Assembly: GCA_026182355.1 (NCBI GenBank)
Contig: JAPFBL010000318.1
Coordinates: forward strand, 278,501-342,500
Length of the DNA: 64,000 nucleotides
Direction of reading: 5' to 3'
Source: Hermatobates lingyangjiaoensis
Lineage: Eukaryota > Arthropoda > Insecta > Hemiptera > Hermatobatidae
Of this stretch, positions 55,806-64,000 are shown in pieces; the stretch's first letter is position 1; the number at the start of each line of letters is the position of its first letter. The notes beneath the pieces were generated by a model, which was not told where the DNA came from, did not search any database, and was given only the letters and a program-made list of their open reading frames with translations. The position numbers and the translations under genes are program-made.

Positions 55806-55922
55806 ATGACCTTTGGACAAATTAATTGGGAATCTTCTATTCTTAAGACTGTCAGGAGACTGGAACAGCTTAGTTTGTAAGTTGTAAATGCCGAAGCTGC
55901 AGTACATTTCAACAAAATATAA
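55806..55922 (+). pseudogene. PLE ORF N-terminal fragment
   Basis: MTFGQINWESSILKTVRRLE, QLSL, stop, VVNAEAAVHFNKI: same module as 10222-10340, opposite strand. Confidence 0.55.
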
Positions 55923-56299
55923 TATAACAAGATTTTGCATAAAATTATTTAAAGTTTTAATTTTGGTTTAATTTTATTTAAAATTTTTAAATAATTGTTT
56001 AAATGAAATAGTAATACAAAAATCTCTAATTCCTAAATATTTCCTAAAAAATTGTGAAGGTGCCTTTGATAATTTTTATTTTTCGTTGCTAAAAAAGAAC
56101 ATATTTATTTGTGCCGGAGTGATGTAAAATTGGCTTTTGGTGATTCGGTGCGTAAGAAAAGTCCACCTTAATCAGCTCATCCTATAGGATTGGAGCAAAG
56201 TAGCCTTTGATTATATTTATTGTCAACTTAAAAAGATATGTAAAGTATATTGCAGATTCTATAATAAATTTAGAAATTTATTTTTATTTAAAAAATATT
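55923..56299. other. no gene recognised
   Basis: AT-rich; none seen. Confidence 0.5.
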
Positions 56300-56455
56300 T
56301 TATCTGACCCACCCACTCACCCACTCACAGGGATATACACACGAATCATTTACTACTAAAAAGAACTTTGGGGCTTCAAAACTTGTAAATTCGTCAAAAT
56401 CTTGAGATCAAATTTTTTCATGATCACTATACTTTTCATATAGGAAAGTAAAAAC
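56300..56455 (-). mobile_element. left-end fragment of the 12-16 kb TIR element
   Basis: Minus strand: ctatatgaaaagtatagtga, tcatgaaaaaatttgatctc, aagattttgacg, then the (GTGGG)-type tract. More diverged than the 12-kb copies. Confidence 0.65.
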
Positions 56456-57284
56456 AGAAAATGCTTATAGCAAATACAAAAATAACGAATGAAGAATGAA
56501 ATTATCAAAAATTAAAAGTATAGAAGCCCTCATTATGCAGAAACAAACTAAATATAAATTTTCAGTTTATTGTGAACATTTTAAAATTTGTTTGTGTTCA
56601 ATAAACTCAATGAAGACCTATTCGGGTAATCTCTGAAACTTCATAGCACGCACTCTAAATACATTGTGAAAAAATATCTTTGACTTCTAAATTTACCTCT
56701 AAAACTTTTTATATAATTAAAGCTTGGATAACGAGTTTATTTACCTTTTTATGATATGTGGTGAACACTTGAAACATCTTGAGGACAAAAAATATATTTA
56801 TATTGTACAGATGAAACAACAAAAGTGTTACTTAGATTGAAAATCTCATGAAACTAGTGTCTTTGTGTGTATATATGGTAAAAGTAAGAAATAATGCAAG
56901 TGAAAATGAAGGCCAATAATAGCCTGTAGAAGCAGAGTGTAGGTTGACATGGTGATAGTGGCCCGGAGCAATTGTGAGATAGCGCTGAATATTAGAGGGA
57001 TGTACCCAGGCGTTATTAAACTGGTGACGCTATTTACGTGGCAGCTGGTGGACACTGCAATAAAGAGGACCCGAGCTTGATCCTTTATGATCAAAGTGTA
57101 TTAAACCTATTTTAAATGGGCTCGTCTTTTTGACAATTAATAAATAAACCCCTCTAAATTCCTTAAATTATTAAATATCATTATTTTATTTCATTAATCT
57201 TTTGATTTTGAATTTCATTTATATTTAATAAATTATCATATATTTCTTGAATGAACATCAAAGTATCACTTTTTGGGCATAATT
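56456..57284. other. no gene recognised
   Basis: A GC-richer block at 56900-57090 was not identified in any frame. Confidence 0.5.
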
Positions 57285-57785
57285 AAAAATATTGATGTCA
57301 CATAACAAAGTACTGCTACAATTACTGTAACCGACCTGGATTTACGGACTTGAACTATGGGGTTGTTTAAGTTTTCAATTTGTAAAACCTTTCAATATTT
57401 ATAGAATTCTGTCGTTATAATCTAGAATCTTCCACACTATCACAAATGCTCTTCATTACGTCAAAAACTATACCCTTCATAAAGACTTGAAAATTCCAGT
57501 CATTTAAAATTTAGCCTCTTATAGTAATAAGTCATTTCACAACAAGCTTTCCTCTCACCCAAATCTATTTGTAAGAATCCTTGCTACTTCCTCACCTTTC
57601 CAGAATCCTCCAAGACGACTGAAGAGAAGATGACCTATTACTACGATAATATACTCGTACTATAAAAAAAAAGTGAAAAGTTGAACCAGTGGTTTTTATT
57701 CTTTTCTCATATGCATCGAAGTTATTGTGTAATCTCTTACTACATATGCTTATTACGCAAAATATGTGTAGCTGTATATTTGTAA
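57285..57785 (+). pseudogene. Jockey-type LINE 3' end
   Basis: Plus-strand cgacctggatttacggactt (DLDLRT/WIYGLELWG across a shift), aaatgctcttcattacgtc and the 3' UTR ccaagacgactgaagagaag...gttgaaccagtgg...caaaatatgtgtagctgtat, all as at 4835-5345 and 26158-26690 in reverse. Heavily frame-broken. Confidence 0.7.
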
Positions 57786-57860
57786 ATCAAGATGTTAAAA
57801 AAATAAGGCAAAACGGTCAATGGGCTATGAAGAAAGGAACACAAAGGTGGATTGATATAA

Positions 57861-58020
57861 CTCAGTTCTATGTTTTGACAATCGTCATCAGGAGGTGAGG
57901 TATCCTCAGGAGGGCACTGCTCTATGCTATGGCAGGCACTGCCTATGCAGGGAGGCACTGCCTATTATACACTTCGATTCCTGATGACTACTATTGACAA
58001 AATATAGAAGTGGGTTATGT
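57861..58020. repeat. inverted pLTR pair (family D), degenerate
   Basis: Minus motif 57861-57902 (CUGAUGA, C, GA..GUC, AAAA) and plus motif 57975-58015 (CUGAUGA, C, UACUAUUGAC, AAAA-UAUA). The centre has ggcactgcctat repeats. Confidence 0.65.
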
Positions 58021-58119
58021 CTGTGCCTATCTTTGATATTGATCATAATTTTATACTACCTTGACTACTTAAGAATAGTTGAGAGAATTAACCGTATAAG
58101 TATTTAATATTAGAATTAG

Positions 58120-58200
58120 AAAAAACCGTCATACCTCGTAAGTTGATATCGGAGATGTTGGAGCGCTTTCGGATCTTGTCCATCTTCGTTCGCAACTGAT
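58120..58200 (-). ncRNA. hammerhead ribozyme-like motif (family K)
   Basis: At 58155-58197: ACGAAGA, U, helix II GGAC versus AUCC (one pair weakened), GAAA, AGCGCU, C, CAAC:GUUG. Downstream catacctcgt as in 11245. Confidence 0.5.
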
Positions 58201-58477
58201 AAGTATAATATAATAATAAAATAATATAAAATAATAAGTATTTATTACAGAAAATAATAAATTCAGTTTACTTATTAAAATGCCTATGTGAAAACTAAAA
58301 ATAGACATTTGGTTCATTTAAGCAGAGTACTTGATACTATTGGAGTATTTAAAATTAGTTTATATTATTTGCTAAAAAAGTAGCAAAATGAAGTATTCTT
58401 CCATGACAAAAGAATACAAATCCAAAATCTATAAGCTAAATAAAAAAAATAGCTAAAAATAAATACGAGTTCAAAAT

Positions 58478-58612
58478 CGAAGTAGAGTAACACACAGAGG
58501 AAAGACTAAAAAACTAAAGTTTGTAACTGTGTTTCTTTCCTCTGTGTGTTACCCATCTTCGATTTTGAACTCGTATTGTGTCCAGTTTGCATCATCTTTC
58601 CAAATTTTATAG
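58478..58612. repeat. collapsed inverted pLTR tail (family C)
   Basis: acgagttcaaaatcgaag...cacacagaggaaa faces tttcctctgtgtgttac...cttcgattttgaactcgt; the hammerhead-containing centre is deleted. Confidence 0.7.
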
Positions 58613-59087
58613 TCAATAAAAATAAGTATAAATATGGTGTTTAAAGTTGTGAATAAGTTCATTTTTTTATCTGAATATTGGTCTCATTATTAATGATAAT
58701 ACAAAATTATTCTATAAATCATAAAAAAATGTTTGTTATAATTTCAATACTTTTGAAAAACATGTTATTTTTTATTATGTTCTAATTGATGTTATTAAAA
58801 TATAATGTAAAACACAACACACCCCATCTGTATTTTAAAAAGACCTTTTCTTGACTCCAAGGCACTCGAATGCTTAAGCAGCTGGCTAAGAAAAACATAA
58901 ATTTACGGAATTAGCAAACTTTCTGCGTTTGGCCTGGGTGAGAACATTCCGCGACTAATTACTTTCCCTTCTACATTCTTTTCTAATTATTTTTGTGGAA
59001 ATTATTAATACCCAATTACTTTTTCAGTAAACTTTCTATCATTTTTATGGGAGTCGATTGGAAAATATTAATTACTTCCTTTGGTTG

Positions 59088-59095
<8 letters not shown>

Positions 59096-59140
<45 letters not shown>
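59096..59140. repeat. (TA)n microsatellite
   Basis: About 22 TA units. Confidence 0.95.
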
Positions 59141-59144
<4 letters not shown>

Positions 59145-59270
59145 CAATAATATATTGACCGTTTGACAGAATAGGTGTGTTCTCTAATCGGGATTCGAAC
59201 AATTTTCCAAACTCTAAGATTTTGTTTTTTATCCTGGAAAATTGACCCGATTAGAGAACACATCTATATA
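59141..59270. repeat. inverted pLTR tail (family O side)
   Basis: aattcaataatatattgacc and ggtgtgttctctaatcggga match 51338-51400; gacccgattagagaacacat at 59245 is its inverted partner. Confidence 0.65.
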
Positions 59271-59447
59271 TATATATAATATATATTAAACATATATATG
59301 TTATTTATGACTAATATATAATATATATGTATAATATATTATGTATTATATATATTATGTATATATTAAACATAATTAAATAAATGTAAGTGTAAAGAAT
59401 ATATTTGTTTAAACATATATTTCACTATTATTACTACTGAAGAGTAA

Positions 59448-59451
<4 letters not shown>

Positions 59452-59487
<36 letters not shown>
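59452..59487. repeat. (TC)n microsatellite
   Basis: Uninterrupted CT run. Confidence 0.95.
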
Positions 59488-59490
<3 letters not shown>

Positions 59491-59831
59491 CTCTCGCTAA
59501 AATATATAGAGATAAATCATTATAGTATGATTTGAATTTGATTATGCTAAGTTCATTTGCACTTAAGGTAATTAATATACTTAAGGTAATTAGGTATATT
59601 TTTTTAAATTATGTAAACATAACTTTTTTTCATCTTACTTTAATTATCTGTATTGACGTAGCCCTGTTTATATATGTCTACAACTATGGATGAAACGTTG
59701 CCTTAAGGGTGTTTAACAGTTTGGCGATAGACCAATCCTCGATAAAAAAGAAACATATTGTTAAGTATACAATACACATTGTTAGGTGGTCAAAATAGCA
59801 AAAAATTGTATATATATATATATATATATTT

Positions 59832-60434
59832 ATTTCAACTGTTACAAGCGGTCTTCGTCAGAGTCAAAAACCCAATTGTTTGTTTCTGGGACAGTTGGTT
59901 TCTTTTTTTGTTTTTTTGACTCTGACGATGACCACTATCGTCATATTCATTACATGTAATATTCATTACAGTTGAAAGGCCTTAGTCTTTTTTTCACATT
60001 TCATATTGTGGTTTGATAATATATATATATATATATATATAAGCTTTCACATAAACACGTGAAATAACAATCAATGATTAAACCACAATAAGAAATGGGA
60101 AAACAAGACTAAGATCTTTCAACCGTAACAAGCGGTCTTCGTCAGAGTCAAAAACCCAACTGTTTGTTTCTTGGACAGTTGGTTTCTTTTTTTGTTTTTT
60201 TGACTCTGACGATGACCACTATCGTCATATTCATTACATGTAATATTCATTACAGCTGAAAGGCCTTAGTCTTTTTTTCCCATTTCATATTGTGGTTTGA
60301 TAATATATATATATAAAGCTTTCACATAAACACGTGAAATAACAATCAATGAGTAAACCACAATAAGAAATGGGAAAACAAGACTAAGATCTTTCAACCG
60401 TAACAAGCGGTCGTCGTCAGAGTCAAAAACCCAA
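59832..60434. repeat. tandem array of inverted family A pLTRs, 284-bp period
   Basis: Direct repeat of an internally inverted unit: gactctgacgatgaccacta at 59918 and again at 60202, with a third partial copy. Normal minus-strand hammerheads at 60095-60158 and 60371-60434; a truncated one at 59832-59871. The plus-strand motifs (59912-59992, 60196-60276) keep GACU:AGUC, CUGACGA, U, GAAA and AGGCCU, but helix II holds ~25-30 extra bases with attcattacatgtaat. Confidence 0.8.
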
Positions 60435-60875
60435 CTCAGGAATCAATTTATAATTAAATTAAATTAGTGGAATATGAAAACAATAAATAAATAGAAGAAA
60501 AAATTGAGGGACGAACAGAGAAATTGATATATAAATGTATCAATTTATGTATTTATGTTTTATGTATTAATTTTAATTAATTTATGTATTAATGTATCAA
60601 TTATTATGTATTGATTTCTCTGTTCGTCCCTCAATTTTTTCTTTTAATTATTTATTGTTTTCATATTCCACTAATTTAATTTAATTATAAATTGATTCCT
60701 GTCTACCTTATTTTCTGAGACCGGGCGCGCATGCGGCAACACTGTTGGTCTCCAACTGTCTCTGTACCAGTGCGCTTGGTTTCCCTCTCTTATCTCTCCT
60801 GAAGACGGTTCAAACCGAAAATTAGAGACTGTAAGTGTGTTCTTTTGATTTCTCTATGTTTCTTTGTCTATATTG

Positions 60876-60880
<5 letters not shown>
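60435..60880 (+). repeat. pLTR family B with self-inverted 5' part and intact hammerhead
   Basis: 60435-60535 and 60595-60702 are inverted copies (aggaatcaatttataatt / aattataaattgattcct). Then gaccgggcgcgcatgcggca as in the 50.5-kb arm. Hammerhead at 60786-60835: UCUC:GAGA, CUGAAGA, C, GGU UCAA ACC, GAAA, AAUU, A. No endonuclease precedes it: a solo pLTR. (TA)n follows to 60912. Confidence 0.8.
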
Positions 60881-60912
<32 letters not shown>

Positions 60913-60915
<3 letters not shown>

Positions 60916-62019
60916 CAATTCGATTGGGGTTAGTAGAGAACAGTTATGCAAATGACTGTGCGGTCTCAAATGGTCGGGTTTAGGAAGTCAATGACGAGGC
61001 CCTTGCCTGACAGCTGCAAGCTTTCATGCCTGCTCTGGTTTCCAAGTACATTGACAAACATCCAATATTCAATACCCCTGCATTATCTAAATATTATATG
61101 TCTGTATTATATTACACTTAGGCCTTTCTGTACAGAATAGCGGTCTTTTGTTTTATATAACAGAAAGGGTTCTTGTTAAATCATTTGTATATACAACAAT
61201 GAAGGATTATTTGTAAAGGAATTAAGAAATATAATTTCTTATAAGTCATTCTTGACCACAATGCTTTCATAAAGTACGTGTGGTTATGATATTTACAAAG
61301 AATTTACAGAGAGTCGTTCGTAAACTTTACTTTATATATTCTTTTATTACATATACTTGTTGCTTAAACTACAAATGTTATAGCTTTTTTTATACAAGTG
61401 TCACAATCATAACCTTTGTACTTTTTATAGGGCAAATATGTGGTAATTTCTGCGTTGGAATCCATTGACTGTGGGTGGTCGACATTTTCGAGGTGCAAAC
61501 GGTTCGGTTTATAACCTACTATTAAGTTAAACCTATATAAGAGGAGGATATACAAGAAACAAATTGATATTTATTATAATAAATTATATAGGAGGATGAT
61601 ATATGTCACAAAGAAACAGATATTTATTATAATAAACAAATAAACAAATATTTATAACATTAAATAAAAATGTTAAATTAAATTAAATTTTAATGTTAAA
61701 TTAAAATCGATGACTCATGGTTAGTCATTCCTATAAATAGATTAATACGATAGTACAGGTTAATATAAAGATAAGGTCAAAGGTCAATAATGAACAAGAA
61801 ACAAGTGGTTAAAATAAAAGAGTTGAAAGGTCAACGGTATAACTGGACTAATAGAGAATAAATAGATTAAGAATATTAAAGTAAATATTCTTACTTTAAA
61901 TATCAAAATATTGAAATATCAAATATTTTAATATGGCTATTTGTACATAATTTTCTAAAAATAAATAAACACCACATAGTAACTGATTCAACACGTGTTT
62001 AATGATAACAGGTAGTCAA
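60913..62019. other. no gene recognised
   Basis: AT-rich; an open frame at 60946-61140 has no recognisable motif. Confidence 0.5.
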
Positions 62020-63476
62020 TCTATATACGAGTATATAAAAATGAATGTATGTCTGTATGTTTATGCTCAATAAATTCAAAAACCATACATCCAATCGCCG
62101 TGAAAATTTAGAAAATTTTTAGGTACATCCCCGGAAAGGTTTATGTAAAGTTTTTTAAAAATCAGAGTTATGGTTCAGGTAATATCCCAAATGTATTATA
62201 ATAGATAAGGTTTGCTGTATAATCGGTTTGTTTACATTTTGACTTTAATTGGTATTGGCGGCTGAAGGTAGGTTATTCTTTATGATAATATTTCCACATG
62301 CTTTGTTCATTGGAAGTAAACAGGTACCAGAAATTTTATTATTATTTTCAGATTGATATTAAAGACAATTATTGTAATTTTATATGGGTTTCTTATTAAC
62401 TTTAACAAAGCTTTAGTTATTATCAATAGCTTACAATTAACTTTTCATATCTAATTGGTTTAACTTGCTTTAAGCATTAAATAAAGTTATGCGTTAAATA
62501 ATAACTTATTAACTTTAAGTATGCGTAATAGTATTACGAATAAAAATGATAGTGTTTGAACCATTAATTCTAATCTTAAAAGAATAGTTAAAGTATTTTG
62601 TTTAAGTTTAATGGATGTAAGGCTTCTTTATTTATTCCTGATTGATTAATTCGTTTGTTTAAAATATTTAATTATTAGTAATTAGTATCCGGCCTTACTC
62701 CATATAGGCAAAATGATAAGTTATTACATATATCGATGATAACTAACTAGAAGATGTTTATGAATGTCTAAATCAGTAAAACTTATAAGGGAATATATAA
62801 AGCATAAAAAATGGATGAAGAAATATTCAAATCAAAATGTACATATATAAAACTTAATCACTGTATGTATTTTTGGGTATAAATACAGTTCTTAACATAA
62901 TAACTCTTATCATTACATAATGAAAAATATATTTAGAATTTAACATTTGGAACTCAATTGACACTTTTCGATGCAATGGTTCTTCATAAACAAATAATAT
63001 TTCATCAAAATATTGTTATTCAAACTTTTAAGAGACAATTTTCTTTACTGATATAATTTTAATTAAACATTTAAAACTGTGTGAAGTGTCTTCAACTAAC
63101 TGGCTCCTAATTGAAACGATTTGGGGGTTTAAAATTCGTATCATATATTTAACAAATAAGACATATCACATTTAATGAACTTAGACTTCTTTCAACATTT
63201 CTTGATGTATTGTTCGGCAAAAAATATTCTTTTTATTATTTGTTTAATCTAATCTATTAACTACCAATTGTATTAGACAATGTGTGCAATTTAATCAGTG
63301 CTAGATTATATCTTTTTTGCGTAATCTATAATTTTAACTCTGTATTAATTTCGTTTATCTCAAAAAAGTTAAGTGTAACGGAACTATAGAAAATTTAAAT
63401 TCTTTTCATTATATATAATTTATTATTAGAATTGGAATTAAATTGTTTCCCGGGTAAAGCCGGGTAGATCAGCTAG
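62020..63476 (+). mobile_element. non-autonomous Helitron
   Basis: Starts TCTATATACGAGTATAT after A and ends cagCTAG before T: the 5' TC, 3' CTRR and A/T insertion context of Helitrons. A terminal hairpin (CCCGG gtaaag CCGGG) lies 10-15 bp before the end. 1,457 bp with no Rep or helicase frame. Its last 170 bp are shared with 25010-25180. Confidence 0.8.
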
Positions 63477-63935
63477 TTAAATATAAATAGTTTAATTTTT
63501 TTTTAATTTTTTATCATCTGTCAGCTTAACATTCACGCTATTCTCAAAAAGTGACTAAAAATCGTATTACCTTTATTCAAAAAGTTTTTTCTAGCCATCT
63601 GACTGTGAAACGCTAATATTATTAAGACATCTTGATGTTTTCTTTACATTTTACACACTCTGTACTATTTGTAGCCATACTGATACTCTGTTGAATTAAT
63701 ACACCTGCTGCTTGATACAGTCTTGCATCTCTGCATCATTTGGTATAGTGATATTCGCCATATATTTCAGTTATGTAATATAAAACTTCAAGTATCCAGA
63801 TGTTGCTCTCTGTCTCATCAGATATATTTCATCTGTGTCTCAGAAATCTTTAACTTTTTCAATATAACAAGCTATTTGTTTATATGTTTGATATCAAATT
63901 CCTTCTAGAATTTGAAAAGTGGATTTCTATCGGTA
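63477..63935. other. no gene recognised
   Basis: AT-rich; none seen. Confidence 0.5.
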
Positions 63936-63950
63936 TATATATATATATAT
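63936..63950. repeat. (TA)n microsatellite
   Basis: Borders the PLE fragment that runs off the window. Confidence 0.9.
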
Positions 63951-64000
63951 TCGTACATTTGGGGGACAGTCCTTCGTTAATACATGAGAGATTGAATTTT
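63951..64000 (-). pseudogene. PLE ORF N-terminal fragment, runs off the window
   Basis: Minus strand: FNLSCINEGLSPKCTN, then Ile-Tyr repeats: the terminal part of the recurrent N-terminal module, joined to (TA)n at the usual codon. Confidence 0.6.

Overview
This is a eukaryotic, very AT-rich window from an invertebrate-type genome. It has long (TA)n runs, tRNA-derived SINEs, LINE remnants, Helitrons and a dense load of Penelope-like retroelements (PLEs). The species cannot be fixed from sequence alone. No host protein-coding gene, rRNA or functional tRNA gene could be supported; everything recognisable is transposable-element DNA or simple repeat, and nearly all coding pieces are broken.

The dominant component is PLE debris of many families. 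Three kinds of coding piece recur: (a) the first ~50 codons of the ORF (lysine-rich, ending FN..L.E.LLP.YTN), which stop at a (TA)n or (CA)n tract; (b) reverse transcriptase plus C-terminal GIY-YIG endonuclease (32044-33512 minus; 42085-43352 plus; inverted pair 48791-50294); (c) endonuclease tails (457-815, 10550-10660, 23766-23959, 53540-53877). The pseudo-LTRs between them carry hammerhead-ribozyme-like motifs, the most interesting content here. More than a dozen unrelated-sequence versions keep the same plan: YUGANGA, one extra nucleotide, a paired helix II, GAAA, a self-complementary helix III word, then a strand able to pair with the sequence just upstream of the core. Many sit as head-to-head inverted pairs.

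Layout: 1-960 PLE 3' end; 2.2-3.1 kb inverted pLTR and SINE; 4.8-5.7 kb Jockey-type LINE; 6.2-11.5 kb PLE pLTR cluster; 12.1-16.2 kb three tandem copies of a 1.6-kb inverted-terminal-repeat element; 16.8-17.8 kb hAT-like element and SINE; 18 kb inverted pLTR; 19.3-21.0 kb Helitron helicase relic with a 241-bp duplication; 21.4-22.6 kb SINEs; 23.7-25.2 kb PLE fragments and a Helitron end; 26-28.4 kb LINE relics; 31.1-34.3 kb PLE with inverted pLTRs, then a partly duplicated SINE; 35.3-37.6 kb inverted PLE pair and a chain of snap-back inverted repeats; 38.8-39.9 kb minisatellite beside a LINE end; 42-43.7 kb PLE; 46.6-52.2 kb inverted PLE copies including a 1,028-bp-arm palindrome; 53.4-55.9 kb PLE fragments; 57.3-60.9 kb LINE and pLTR tandems; 62.0-63.5 kb Helitron. 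Intervals between are AT-rich DNA without recognisable genes.

Functionally the window reads as a graveyard and nursery of retroelements whose RNAs probably self-cleave, inserting at or recombining through (TA)n microsatellites.
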